Below, piece after piece: positions 7,487 to 16,064 of a stretch of DNA of 64,000 bases; position 1 is the stretch's first letter, and each line of letters starts with the position of its first letter. The notes beneath the pieces are model-generated. The model made no database searches and was not told the origin of the DNA. It saw only the letters and a program-made list of their open reading frames with translations. Source of the stretch: MED-G82 sp964342675 (GTDB lineage Bacteria > Pseudomonadota > Gammaproteobacteria > Magnimaribacterales > D2472); contig CAYFFR010000001.1 in NCBI GenBank assembly GCA_964342675.1, positions 21,389 through 85,388 on the forward strand. Direction: 5' to 3'. Both the position numbers and the translations under genes were made by a program.

Positions 7487-9240
7487 TATATAAAATCAAT
7501 TAACAGATCTTGAGGTGATACTGCATCTCCTATTGAAACATGAATGTTTTTAACTGTTCCAGAATAAGGAGATTTAACCTCGGTTTCCATCTTCATAGCT
7601 TCAAGTATAAAAAGAACTTGATCTGGTGTAACTGCATCTCCCTCTTGAACAAGAATTTTAAATATATTCCCACCTAAAGGAGCTCTTAACTGATGCTGAA
7701 CATTATCAGATTCCTTATCATCGATATCTGCTTGGTTCTTATGTAGATTATTTCTATCACTAGTAATGTCACCATTTTCATCTACAAAAACATTAAATGT
7801 TTTCTCATTAATTGTAATGCGATAATTTCCTGAGGATATTTCATCGATCTCTGGAGGTCTTGATTCAAAGAAGCTTGGATTATTTAGATTTTCAAAATAC
7901 TGAGTTCCAATTTCTGGGAACAATGCATATATAAGAATATTCTCATCATTCATTTTTATATTTAATTTCTTATCCTGCAATACTTCAGAAAAATTATTAG
8001 ATATATCATCAAAAGTCTCTTCAATTAAATCTGCTGGTCTACAAGTAATCGCAGCCTTGCCATCTAATGCTCGTTCTTGCAGTTCTTTATTTACAGGAGC
8101 TGGAGTTGCACCATACTCACCAGATAAAAGTGCTTGCGTTTCTTTAGTAATAGTTTTATATCTCTCATTATTCAAAACATTAATAACAGATTGAGTTCCC
8201 ACAATTTGTGATGTTGGTGTTACGAGAGGTATATAACCTAAATCCTTCCGCACCTCTGGTATTTCATTTAAAACCTCATCAAACTTATCAGATGCATTTT
8301 GTTCTTTAAGTTGATTTTCTAAATTAGTGAGCATTCCTCCGGGAACTTGGCTTACAAGTATTCTTGAATCAACCCCTCGTAAAGAACCTTCAAATTGCTT
8401 ATATCTTTTTCTAATATTTTTAAAATGTTCTGCTACTGGTTCTAATCCCTTTAAATCTATTGCGGTCTCTCTGTTGGTACCTTCTAAAATTGCTATTAGT
8501 GATTCAGTTGGGGAATGTCCATATGTCATACTCATACTGGAAATTGATGTATCAATATTATCTAAGCCTGCTTCAATGGCTTTGATACCAGTTGCAGTTG
8601 ACATACCTGTAGTTGCATGACATTGCATATGAATAGGAATTTCTAATTTTTCTTTTAAAGAACTTACTAGCTCATAAGCTACATAAGGTTTTAATAATCC
8701 TGCCATATCTTTAATTGCAAGAGAATCTGCACCTAAATCTTGAAGCTTCATTGATGTTTCAACCCAATTATCAATGTTATGAACTGGGCTAGTTGTATAA
8801 GAAATAGTTCCTTGAGCATGACCACCAAATTCTTTAGTTGCAACGATAGCCTGTTGCATATTTCTAACATCATTTAAAGCGTCAAATATTCTAAAAACGT
8901 CAACGCCATTTAATTTTGAGCATTCTACAAATTTCTTTACTACATCATCAGAATAATGTTTGTATCCAAGTAAATTTTGACTTCTAAGAAGCATCTGTTG
9001 CTTTGTTTTAGGCATCATTTTCTTAATTTTTCTTATTCTTTCCCAAGGATCTTCTCCTAGATACCTGATACAAGAATCAAAAATTGCACCTCCCCAAGAT
9101 TCTACAGACCAATAACCCACATCATCCATAAGAGTTAAGGCTGCTTCCATATCTTCATATCTAAACCTTGTAGCTAATAGTGACTGGTGTCCATCCCTTA
9201 GGACGACTTCAGTTATACCGATTGGGTTTTGATTATTCAT
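7486..9240 (-). CDS. oadA: Oxaloacetate decarboxylase, alpha subunit (biotin carrier and carboxyltransferase)
   Basis: 584 residues with three modules. An N-terminal HMGL-like carboxyltransferase barrel begins at VVLRDGHQSLLATRF, followed by a PYC/OADA conserved domain (about 290-460). A linker and a C-terminal biotinyl domain (about 510-584) follow, with the attachment lysine Lys550 in EAMKMET. The linker is acidic and Asn/Asp-rich rather than the Ala/Pro-rich linker of enterobacterial OadA. It converts oxaloacetate to pyruvate, passing CO2 to biotin and then to OadB. The start overlaps the oadG stop by an ATGA. No biotin protein ligase is in the window. Confidence 0.93.
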   Translation of the reverse strand: MNNQNPIGITEVVLRDGHQSLLATRFRYEDMEAALTLMDDVGYWSVESWGGAIFDSCIRYLGEDPWERIRKIKKMMPKTKQQMLLRSQNLLGYKHYSDDVVKKFVECSKLNGVDVFRIFDALNDVRNMQQAIVATKEFGGHAQGTISYTTSPVHNIDNWVETSMKLQDLGADSLAIKDMAGLLKPYVAYELVSSLKEKLEIPIHMQCHATTGMSTATGIKAIEAGLDNIDTSISSMSMTYGHSPTESLIAILEGTNRETAIDLKGLEPVAEHFKNIRKRYKQFEGSLRGVDSRILVSQVPGGMLTNLENQLKEQNASDKFDEVLNEIPEVRKDLGYIPLVTPTSQIVGTQSVINVLNNERYKTITKETQALLSGEYGATPAPVNKELQERALDGKAAITCRPADLIEETFDDISNNFSEVLQDKKLNIKMNDENILIYALFPEIGTQYFENLNNPSFFESRPPEIDEISSGNYRITINEKTFNVFVDENGDITSDRNNLHKNQADIDDKESDNVQHQLRAPLGGNIFKILVQEGDAVTPDQVLFILEAMKMETEVKSPYSGTVKNIHVSIGDAVSPQDLLIDFI

Positions 9241-9464
9241 GATTCGTGAAATTTTATTACTTCTTTAATTGCAGTCAATTCATCTTCATTAATTTGATTC
9301 TCATCATATGATTGATTTGTTGGTACGATGTTTTGTGATGAAAATTTGGAAACAACTAATGTCATGGATTTGGTCACAGTAATTAAAACTAACAAAAATA
9401 AGAAAACGACAGACATGCCTGTGTACATCAACATAATGCCCGGTTGTATCATTTCATAAAACAT
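9237..9464 (-). CDS. oadG: Oxaloacetate decarboxylase, gamma subunit
   Basis: A 75-residue single-pass membrane protein with the OadG signature: a membrane helix near the N-terminus (about 10-30, MLMYTGMSVVFLFLLVLITV) followed by a short charged tail. OadG anchors the alpha subunit to OadB and helps assemble the pump. It is the first gene of the oadGAB operon and overlaps oadA by four bases. Its sequence alone would be weak evidence, but its position directly before oadA makes the call secure. Confidence 0.85.
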   Translation of the reverse strand: MFYEMIQPGIMLMYTGMSVVFLFLLVLITVTKSMTLVVSKFSSQNIVPTNQSYDENQINEDELTAIKEVIKFHES

Positions 9465-9508
9465 TTTTTGTATTTTACATCATCAATAAGGGTTAGAATA
9501 AGTTTCTT

Positions 9509-10246
9509 ATGCATCCATATCTAAAAGCTAAAAGTCCTTCAATTCTTGCTCACAGAGGTGGTAGCTTAGAAACAAGTGAAAATACGTTACAAGGATTTGA
9601 GTATGCTATTAACCTAGGTGCTGAATATATCGAAACAGATGTGCAACTAAGTAAAGATGGAATTCCTTATATTTTTCATGATGATGACCTAAAAAGAATA
9701 TGTAAAAAAAATATTACTTTTAATCAGCTCAATGGAAATGAAATTGATTTAATAAAAATATTTAATGGTTGCAATATTCCAACTCTTCAAGAGTGCTTGG
9801 ATGTGTTTCCAGATACTAAATTCAATATTGATCTTAAAACTGATGAGGTGGTAGTTCCAGCATTAAAAATACTTTCCAATATGAAAACTGAAGATAGAGT
9901 TTGTATAGCAAGTTTTGCAAATGAAAGATTAGAGTTTACTCGCGAAAACTATCCTAAGTTTTGTACTTCAATGGGTCCTAAGGAAATTCTAAATCTCAAA
10001 CTCTCATCATTGGGTATATCATCACCAAAAGTTTCTGGTAATTGTGTACAAATTCCAATTTATAAATATGCGATAAAATTAGTTACAAAGAGATTAATAA
10101 GATTGTCTCATAAATTAGGTTTAAAGGTTCATGTATGGACTATCAATGACCCTAATATCATGCAAAAATTAATAGATATGGACATTGATGGGATAATCAC
10201 TGATAAACCAAAACTACTGAGAGAGATCATTCAAGGATTAAATTAG
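9509..10246 (+). CDS. ugpQ: Glycerophosphodiester phosphodiesterase
   Basis: A 245-residue GDPD-fold protein without a signal peptide, so cytoplasmic and UgpQ-like rather than periplasmic GlpQ-like. The metal-binding and catalytic residues are visible: His15-Arg16 in AHRGG, Glu42 and Asp44 in IETDVQLS, and His57 in FHDDDL. The C-terminal VHVWTINDP and GIITDKP motifs are also typical. It hydrolyses glycerophosphodiesters to glycerol-3-phosphate and an alcohol, recycling phospholipid headgroups and phosphate. It is divergent from oadG (44 bases apart) and its end overlaps the convergent small membrane protein. Confidence 0.92.
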   Translation: MHPYLKAKSPSILAHRGGSLETSENTLQGFEYAINLGAEYIETDVQLSKDGIPYIFHDDDLKRICKKNITFNQLNGNEIDLIKIFNGCNIPTLQECLDVFPDTKFNIDLKTDEVVVPALKILSNMKTEDRVCIASFANERLEFTRENYPKFCTSMGPKEILNLKLSSLGISSPKVSGNCVQIPIYKYAIKLVTKRLIRLSHKLGLKVHVWTINDPNIMQKLIDMDIDGIITDKPKLLREIIQGLN

Positions 10247-10423
10247 ATATTTAATAAGAATCTTTCTGCAAATGATATATAAAGGAATAATGACAGCTGA
10301 AGTTATTAGTATTTCAGTAAGCAAAGAATAGTCTAAAACATCTCTTAGCCATCTAGCTATAAATAAGCTAATAACACCAAGGATACTATAAAAAATGATA
10401 GATTTTTTACTAAATAGCTTCAT
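10238..10423 (-). CDS. Small membrane protein (61 aa), coupled to the MFS gene
   Basis: The start at 10423 lies inside the last codons of the MFS gene (14-base overlap). A longer in-frame start at 10459 would overlap it by 50 bases and is less likely. The protein is basic at its N-terminus (MKLFSKKS) and has two hydrophobic stretches separated by WLRDVLDYS, so it is probably a two-helix inner-membrane protein. I do not recognise the family. It could be an accessory subunit of the transporter, judged only from the overlap. Confidence 0.55.
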   Translation of the reverse strand: MKLFSKKSIIFYSILGVISLFIARWLRDVLDYSLLTEILITSAVIIPLYIICRKILIKYLI

Positions 10424-11660
10424 TTTTAACTTTAAGTAGAACAATTCCTCCAAGAACAAATAAAATAATAACTGGTAGTAATCCGAGTTGAATATTCTCA
10501 GGAGTCAATGCTATCCCCACAAGTGTAGGTCCAATAAAGGCGCCTGCTTTACCGAACATATTAAAAAAACCAAAAAATTCTCCAGATTTTTCAGCAGGGA
10601 TAATAGAAGCAAAAAATGATCTTGAGCTAGCCTGTATTCCACCTTGAACACTTCCAACCAAAGCTGCAAGGATATAAAACTCAATTGCATTAGATAAAGT
10701 TAAAGAAAAAACAATAACCCCAATATAGATAATTATTGAAAGATTAATAACTAATTTATCATTATATCTATCTGCGATATAAGCCCAAATTAATGTAAAT
10801 GGAAAAGCAACAAATTGAACAATTAATAGACCAACAATAATTGCGCTGTCATCTAATTCTAATAATTTTGCATAAAGAACAGCTGAACTCATAACTGTAT
10901 GGACTCCATCAATATATAAAAAGAATGCTAATAAAAATAAAAATATTTTTTTATTTTGAGATATAGATTTTATTGTTAAATAAATTCTCTTAAACGGTTC
11001 TAAAATAATATTTCCTTGAAAATTATTTTGCATGACTTTTTCTTCTTTGTAAGTTAAGGCTAGAGGAAGGAGAAATATAAGCCACCATATAGATACAGAT
11101 AAAAAAGCAAATAATATTGCTTCAGAGGAATTTACAAATCCAAGATCTTGCCAAAACATAAACATTAAAGCATTTATTAAAAAGAGTAATCCGCCCCCAA
11201 AATAACCCCATGCATAACCAATACCTGATATTTTTGAATATCTATCAGGGCTAGTAATCTTTATTAAAATTTTGTCATATAAAATATTACCAGCTGAAAA
11301 GAAATAATTAGCTACCCCAAAAAAAACTAAAGCAGAAATCCACATTCCTGCATCTGTTAAATACAGCATTCCAACGCAAACAATTGAGATCATTGTAAAA
11401 ACTATAAATACCTTTTTTGTAGATCCATTAATATCTGTTAATGCTCCTATTACAGGAGCACTTACAAATAGAAGAAAATTTGATAGAGCTACGGTCCAAA
11501 GTAAATAGGATGCAGATTGAATGGGCGATAAGTCCATACCCCAAAATTCAGGAAAGAATAATGGAAAAAATGCCGCTAAGACAGTTGTAGCAAATGCAGA
11601 ATTACCAGCATCATAAGCAATCCATGATTTAACTACCTTTGGTAATTTATTTTTGTTCAT
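10410..11660 (-). CDS. MFS transporter, UMF1/Atg22-like family
   Basis: A 416-residue, 12-helix transporter. The N-terminal SWIAYDAGNSAFATTV is the signature of the UMF1 family, related to the yeast vacuolar amino-acid effluxer Atg22. A late QGGIQASSRSFFASIIPAE segment and GEFFGFFNMFGKAG are also characteristic. The transported solute of bacterial members is not established; amino-acid or peptide-like efflux is only suggested by Atg22. The gene overlaps the upstream MBL hydrolase gene by 14 bases and the downstream small membrane protein by 14 bases, so the three form one unit. Confidence 0.85.
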   Translation of the reverse strand: MNKNKLPKVVKSWIAYDAGNSAFATTVLAAFFPLFFPEFWGMDLSPIQSASYLLWTVALSNFLLFVSAPVIGALTDINGSTKKVFIVFTMISIVCVGMLYLTDAGMWISALVFFGVANYFFSAGNILYDKILIKITSPDRYSKISGIGYAWGYFGGGLLFLINALMFMFWQDLGFVNSSEAILFAFLSVSIWWLIFLLPLALTYKEEKVMQNNFQGNIILEPFKRIYLTIKSISQNKKIFLFLLAFFLYIDGVHTVMSSAVLYAKLLELDDSAIIVGLLIVQFVAFPFTLIWAYIADRYNDKLVINLSIIIYIGVIVFSLTLSNAIEFYILAALVGSVQGGIQASSRSFFASIIPAEKSGEFFGFFNMFGKAGAFIGPTLVGIALTPENIQLGLLPVIILFVLGGIVLLKVKNEAI

Positions 11661-12672
11661 AAAAGATTTCTTTATTCTTCAATCTCTTATCAATCAAGCC
11701 TCTGTTAAATAAACAATTTAAATGAGCAATTGACTCACCTGTAGCCATTAAAAAATTACCATCATCAATTTTTCTTTTAAATAATACAGAAAATACATCA
11801 ACAGATCTTTTAGGTTCAGATAGAAAGTCTAATAACTTATCTAAAGAAGTCTCATGATGATTGATGATTGTATTCAATCTCTTATGAGCACCTACAAATG
11901 GCCTCCCATGCGCTGGTAATACTAAAACGTCTTCAGGTAATTTATCTAACAATTTTTTACATGAATTCAGCCAATCCTCTAAAGGGTTAGCTTCAGGTTC
12001 AGTTGGAAATACTCCAACATGTGAAGTTATCTTTGGAAGTAATTGGTCTCCAGCAATAAAAATATTTTTATCTTTTGATAATAAGCATAGATGTTCCATT
12101 GTGTGTCCCTTCCCATCAATGATTTCCCAAGATTCATTGTTGAGAATAATTCTATCGCCATCTTTAAGCCTATTAAATGAGTTAGGTAATCTGTGAATCA
12201 TTGAACCAAAAAAACCAAACCTCTCTACATATGCTTTAATCTGTGATTCTGATAAACCTGCTTGTGTGTAAAAATCAATTGCTTCATGAGGAACATTGTC
12301 TCCAGTGTCAGCAGCAAGGACTCTGCATTGTAAATAATCAGTCCGGCTCATGTATAAAGGGATATTAAAGTTTGAAGTAAACCATCCTGCTAAACCAATA
12401 TGATCAGGATGCATATGTGTAACTATCACTCTTTTGAAAGATAGCTTTTCTTTATCAATTAAATCACTCCATGCATTTTTTACATCCTCTAAAAACATTC
12501 CACTATCAACTAAGGTACATTCTTCTTTAGATCCAATAATCCATAAATTAATATGATTTAAGTCCATTGGGAGAGGCATCCTAACCCAATGGATGTCTTT
12601 TTGAATACTAAATAAAGTTCCATTTTTAGGAACTTCATCAATTGGGAAATCTAACCTTGTGTCTGCATTCAT
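11647..12672 (-). CDS. MBL-fold metallo-hydrolase
   Basis: A 341-residue metallo-beta-lactamase-fold hydrolase with no signal peptide. The metal motif THMHPDH gives His86, His88, Asp90 and His91; further ligands are the histidine of GKGHTMEH, the aspartate of IAGDQLL and the histidine of LPAHGRPF. The C-terminal region (about 255-335) is a helical winged-helix-like extension as in the LACTB2/glyoxalase-II-like group. Substrates in this group include thioesters and RNA; nothing here distinguishes them, though the lipid-rich neighbourhood makes a thioester plausible. It is followed by the UMF1 transporter with a 14-base overlap. Confidence 0.8.
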   Translation of the reverse strand: MNADTRLDFPIDEVPKNGTLFSIQKDIHWVRMPLPMDLNHINLWIIGSKEECTLVDSGMFLEDVKNAWSDLIDKEKLSFKRVIVTHMHPDHIGLAGWFTSNFNIPLYMSRTDYLQCRVLAADTGDNVPHEAIDFYTQAGLSESQIKAYVERFGFFGSMIHRLPNSFNRLKDGDRIILNNESWEIIDGKGHTMEHLCLLSKDKNIFIAGDQLLPKITSHVGVFPTEPEANPLEDWLNSCKKLLDKLPEDVLVLPAHGRPFVGAHKRLNTIINHHETSLDKLLDFLSEPKRSVDVFSVLFKRKIDDGNFLMATGESIAHLNCLFNRGLIDKRLKNKEIFYEQK

Positions 12673-12696
12673 ATTTTTTTATTATTAAATATAATT

Positions 12697-12795
12697 ATGG
12701 AAGATAAAAAAACAATTATCGGCTTAAGTGGGTTCATAATAGGTATAGGATGTTTAGTTTTTTTGTTAGGTATTTTAGCTTATTTAATCACCTAA
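12697..12795 (+). CDS. Possible tiny membrane protein (32 aa)
   Basis: A 32-codon frame runs from ATG 12697 to TAA 12793-12795 in the gap between two minus-strand genes. The product is MEDKKTIIGLSG followed by a single hydrophobic helix rich in Gly, Ile and Leu. It has the ideal composition for a short transmembrane protein. There is no clear ribosome-binding site, and its end overlaps the convergent SnoaL-like gene by eight bases. It may be a real microprotein or a chance frame in AT-rich sequence. Confidence 0.35.
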   Translation: MEDKKTIIGLSGFIIGIGCLVFLLGILAYLIT

Positions 12796-13402
12796 CCTTA
12801 ATTTTTGGATCCTTTGCATTGCCTCTTAATTTTTGAAGAAATTCGCCTACTTTCACAGGCTTACTAACATCAGCAAAACGATTATACTTGCTATCCCAAA
12901 ACTCTTTCCATGTTGGAAAAAGATCATGAAAGAAACCATCGTATGGATCCTCATTAGGCCAGCGCATTTTTTTCTTACCTATTGGGGGATGATTAATATC
13001 AGTAGCATACCAATACATAGGCAATCTTTTTTTAAATAACCACACATCATCTAAACGAACATAAACATCCCAATACAGCATTTGCATAATCACCCAGTCT
13101 GTTTTTGTTTCATGCTCATTTTTTGAGTAGACAAGACCCAATGCTTGATCTTGATTTATAAATTCAATAATGTGATTGCCTGTCTGATGCGATGTTCCAA
13201 AAAACTTTGATCTAAATGTCTCATCAGCCCATTTTTTTAAAGCCTGTCTTCCAACTCTATCTTTTCCAACACGAACCTCTGGAACAAATAAATTAACGTG
13301 CATATCGATAGCTCTCATATCTAAAGTGACTGCATATTTTGATACAAGCTGTTTGATTTCTTCTATAGACTCTAGTCGATCAATTCTTGCGTTAATATCC
13401 AT
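12788..13402 (-). CDS. SnoaL/NTF2-like protein
   Basis: 204 residues. The opening MDINARIDRLESIEEIKQLVSKYAVTLD is the typical first helix pair of the SnoaL_4/NTF2-like cone-shaped fold, which is used by polyketide cyclases, ketosteroid-isomerase-like enzymes and dioxygenase beta subunits. The C-terminal third (about 135-204) is rich in Trp, Pro and Lys and extends beyond the minimal fold. It is the last gene of the long acyl-CoA/thiolase operon, four bases after hinT. A role in steroid or acyl metabolism is inferred from context; no catalytic residues can be assigned. Confidence 0.7.
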   Translation of the reverse strand: MDINARIDRLESIEEIKQLVSKYAVTLDMRAIDMHVNLFVPEVRVGKDRVGRQALKKWADETFRSKFFGTSHQTGNHIIEFINQDQALGLVYSKNEHETKTDWVIMQMLYWDVYVRLDDVWLFKKRLPMYWYATDINHPPIGKKKMRWPNEDPYDGFFHDLFPTWKEFWDSKYNRFADVSKPVKVGEFLQKLRGNAKDPKIKVR

Positions 13403-13405
13403 TAA

Positions 13406-13744
13406 TTATCCTGGAGGCCAAGTAAATGGTCTGCCGCTAAGAAGATGAAGGTGAAGGTGAAAAACACTTTGTCCTGCTTTTGCTCCATTGTTAATAACTA
13501 CTCTATAAGCATCCTCAACATTTAATTGGCGTGCTACTTCAGTAACTACCCAAAGAAGGTGTCCTAATGTCTCTGTATCTTGTTTTTGAGATTTAGATAA
13601 TTGCGGTATTATCATTTTAGGGATAATAAGAATATGAGTTGGGGCTTGAGGATTAATATCCTCAAAAGCTAAAGAGATATCGTCTTCGTACACTATCTTT
13701 GCTGGAATTTCTTTATTTATAATTTTTAAAAATAGATCATCCAT
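13406..13744 (-). CDS. hinT: HIT-family purine nucleoside phosphoramidase
   Basis: A 112-residue histidine-triad protein of normal length. The active-site triad is His96, His98 and His100 in VFHLHLHLLSG, with an upstream conserved histidine in PTHILIIPK (His37). The C-terminal PFTWPPG ending is typical of bacterial HinT. It hydrolyses AMP-lysine and other nucleoside phosphoramidates, and acyl-adenylates in vitro, in the cytoplasm. It starts directly after the stop of the 62-residue membrane protein and is co-directional with the acyl-CoA ligase operon. Identity is firm. Confidence 0.93.
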   Translation of the reverse strand: MDDLFLKIINKEIPAKIVYEDDISLAFEDINPQAPTHILIIPKMIIPQLSKSQKQDTETLGHLLWVVTEVARQLNVEDAYRVVINNGAKAGQSVFHLHLHLLSGRPFTWPPG

Positions 13745-13933
13745 TTAGAATATTCCTCTAAGTAATCTTAGTGTTATAAATACTACCAACACAGTTAAGC
13801 CTAAGGCTAAAATAACAACAAGAAAATCTCTAAGAAGTTTTAAGAAACTATTTCCTTTATTTCCCTTTAATAAATTATTTACCAAAAAAAAGATGGCAAT
13901 TGTTGTTAGTATTGCTATTGTTAATCTAACCAT
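13745..13933 (-). CDS. Small two-helix membrane protein (62 aa)
   Basis: Two hydrophobic helices (about 3-20 and 38-58) flank a basic loop (KGNKGNSFLKLLRD). The stop abuts the hinT start with no gap, and the start lies ten bases after the dedA stop, so it is embedded in the operon. I do not recognise a named family, although small proteins of this layout are often found next to hinT or dedA. Co-directional tight packing supports it as a real gene. Confidence 0.65.
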   Translation of the reverse strand: MVRLTIAILTTIAIFFLVNNLLKGNKGNSFLKLLRDFLVVILALGLTVLVVFITLRLLRGIF

Positions 13934-13943
13934 AAGTAAAATC

Positions 13944-14531
13944 TTAACTCCTTTGTTTTGATCTAAGCAAATATGTAATGACTAGGAATAAAGTGATAAT
14001 CCCTAACATTGTGGTAATCAATGCAAACATAGAAGCTTTGCCTAGCAGCAATAAAAGCACTAAAGCAGATCCCCATGTTAAGCAAGCAATAATATCAGCA
14101 CGATAAAACTTATAAAGTTTTAGACTACCAATACCGAGCAGGAAGGGGGTTAAGGATCTTATAACAAATATAAATCTTCCATATATAACTGCATATGAAC
14201 CATATCTACCTATAAATTTTTTAGCTTTTTCTACTTTAGATTGACGATTTTTAAAAAATTTACGGTCCAAAAGTTTTGGTCCTACAAGCTTTCCTATTAA
14301 ATATCCTGATAAATCACCTAAATGAGCTCCTAGAATTGCTAAGCTAGCAATCATATAAATACTCAAAATGTCATTGTTATATAAAAACACACATACAGAA
14401 AAAAGAATAATGCTAGGAATAAAAATACCAGTGATTACCATTGATTCAAGAAATGCAAATGCAAGAACTGCGGCCCACGCAAACTCAGTGTTGGTTGATA
14501 GAAAATCTTGAATATTTTTAATGTGAATCAT
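13944..14531 (-). CDS. DedA-family membrane protein
   Basis: A 195-residue member of the DedA/SNARE-associated (VTT) superfamily. Recognisable are FLESMVITGIFIPSI near the N-terminus, the LGAHLGDLSGYLIGKLVG segment (about 69-86) with its acidic residue, and the YGRFIFVIRSLTPFLLGIGSLKLYKF segment (read in two parts, about 117-141) with the conserved arginine. DedA proteins support undecaprenyl-phosphate and phospholipid recycling and membrane-potential homeostasis. It overlaps the upstream crotonase gene by an ATGA, so it is translationally coupled to a lipid-catabolism operon. Confidence 0.85.
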   Translation of the reverse strand: MIHIKNIQDFLSTNTEFAWAAVLAFAFLESMVITGIFIPSIILFSVCVFLYNNDILSIYMIASLAILGAHLGDLSGYLIGKLVGPKLLDRKFFKNRQSKVEKAKKFIGRYGSYAVIYGRFIFVIRSLTPFLLGIGSLKLYKFYRADIIACLTWGSALVLLLLLGKASMFALITTMLGIITLFLVITYLLRSKQRS

Positions 14532-15262
14532 TTAGTAAAAAATTTAGTCACCGCTTGAAGGTTAGCCTCTGAACCAAATAATGCTTTCATTCCATCTGCT
14601 TCTAATTTTCTACTCAATAAAACTTTATCTTTATCAAATGACTTAAGAATACGTTTAGTTTCGATTAATGATTCTTGTGATAATGCATTAATTTTTTTAC
14701 TAAGCTTTAAAGCCTTATCAAGTGGATTATTAGATACGTTTGTTGCTAAGCCTAATGAGTAATATTCATCAGCCAAAATCCATTCAGAAGAAGTTAATAG
14801 TTCAAATGCTTTATGAAAACCAACTTTATTGTAAAGTAAATAAGTGCTTCCAAGTTCAGGAACTAGACCAAGCTCTGTAAATGGGTACTTCATCTTGAAT
14901 TTATGATCTAAGAAAATAAAATCAAAATGCAATAAAATTGTAGCGCCTCCTCCAACTGCCATACCTTCGGCTGCAGCAATTAGAGGTTTATTAAAATTCA
15001 TCAGTGCATCAATGCAGGTTTCAAAGGGCTCTTCATATTTATTCCCCTGATCTCCAACCATACTTTCTAAATCTACCCCCGATGAAAAATTTCCACCAGC
15101 TCCAGTAATTACAACTGATTTAATATTATTATTAAGATCAGCCTCGATGAGAGCATCTCTAAGCAACATCCAAATCTCAGCATCAAGTGCATTAATTTTT
15201 TTAGGTCGATTTAATGTTAGAAGAAGAGTTTGATGAACATTCTTACGTAAAAGTTTTGTCAT
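14528..15262 (-). CDS. Crotonase-family protein, enoyl-CoA isomerase-like
   Basis: 244 residues with the crotonase fold. The oxyanion-hole segment SSGVDLESM (about 62-70) and GGGATILL (about 100-107) are present. In the position of the first hydratase glutamate I read threonine (GGGATILL), while the second acidic residue is kept in FTELGLVPELGS. One-glutamate crotonases of this kind are usually Delta3-Delta2 enoyl-CoA isomerases rather than hydratases. It is translationally coupled by ATGA overlaps to the preceding crotonase (15259-15262) and to dedA (14528-14531). Confidence 0.8.
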   Translation of the reverse strand: MTKLLRKNVHQTLLLTLNRPKKINALDAEIWMLLRDALIEADLNNNIKSVVITGAGGNFSSGVDLESMVGDQGNKYEEPFETCIDALMNFNKPLIAAAEGMAVGGGATILLHFDFIFLDHKFKMKYPFTELGLVPELGSTYLLYNKVGFHKAFELLTSSEWILADEYYSLGLATNVSNNPLDKALKLSKKINALSQESLIETKRILKSFDKDKVLLSRKLEADGMKALFGSEANLQAVTKFFTK

Positions 15263-16056
15263 TTTCCTTTAAAGTTTGGTTTTCTTTTCTCAGCAAAAGC
15301 AGTAAGACCTTCCATCATATCTTCGGTAGTAAATATTGGTTCTCCTATTTCTAATTCTTTTGCTAAAGCTTCTGTCTCATGATAGCTTTCATCATATTCT
15401 CTTAGTGACTTTGTAATCGCCTGAATTGATAATGGTGCATTTTCAGCAATAGATTTAGCTATTTCAAATGCTTTATCTAAGGCTTTTCCATCTTCAACAA
15501 TATGTCCAATTAAACCAAAACGTAAAGCTTCTTCAGCATTCACTCTTCTGCCAGTTAGCAACATCTCAGCAGCCAGTGTATATGGTATTTGACGTCTTAA
15601 TCTAATTGATGAGCCACCAAGAGGGAATAAGCCTCGCAACGGTTCAGTTAGTCCAAAAGTAGCAGATTTACCAGAAACCCTTATATCAGTTCCTTGAAGT
15701 ATTTCAGTACCGCCAGCTAAAGCAAAACCTTCAACTGCAGCAATAATAGGTTTGGTTGGGCGATTGTGTCTTAGTAGAGCTTGCCAATGCAGATCAGGAA
15801 TTGTTTTAAGTTTTTCCATCATGTCTGAATCTTCTTGTCCATCTTTCATTGCTGATAAATCTGCACCAGAGCAAAATGTGCCTCCAGCACCAGTTAATAT
15901 TGCACATCTTAAATTCTTATCATCATTAAGTTTCCTCCATGCTTCATAAACGGTTACAAGCATCCCTGGACTCAAAGCATTTCTTTTTTCAGGTCTATTT
16001 AAAGTAATAATTAAAATATGTCCTTGTTCTTCTACTATTGCATGATTTTTATCCAT
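15259..16056 (-). CDS. Enoyl-CoA hydratase (crotonase family)
   Basis: 265 residues from the ATG at 16056, chosen because AGGAAAT lies six bases upstream and the longer frame (16089) would overlap the thiolase gene. The N-terminus ILIITLNRPEKRNALS, oxyanion-hole CSGADLSAM and both catalytic glutamates, in AGGTEILQG and LTEPLRGLFPLGG, are intact. It therefore should hydrate trans-2-enoyl-CoA. It stands between two thiolase-fold genes and a second crotonase, as expected for a side-chain beta-oxidation cluster in which hydration yields the 3-hydroxyacyl-CoA substrate of an aldolase. Confidence 0.88.
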   Translation of the reverse strand: MDKNHAIVEEQGHILIITLNRPEKRNALSPGMLVTVYEAWRKLNDDKNLRCAILTGAGGTFCSGADLSAMKDGQEDSDMMEKLKTIPDLHWQALLRHNRPTKPIIAAVEGFALAGGTEILQGTDIRVSGKSATFGLTEPLRGLFPLGGSSIRLRRQIPYTLAAEMLLTGRRVNAEEALRFGLIGHIVEDGKALDKAFEIAKSIAENAPLSIQAITKSLREYDESYHETEALAKELEIGEPIFTTEDMMEGLTAFAEKRKPNFKGK

Positions 16057-16064
16057 AATATTTC

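Noticed and set aside
12697..12795. Treating the 32-codon frame as certain
   Set aside because: Kept only as a low-confidence feature: no ribosome site and it overlaps a convergent gene.
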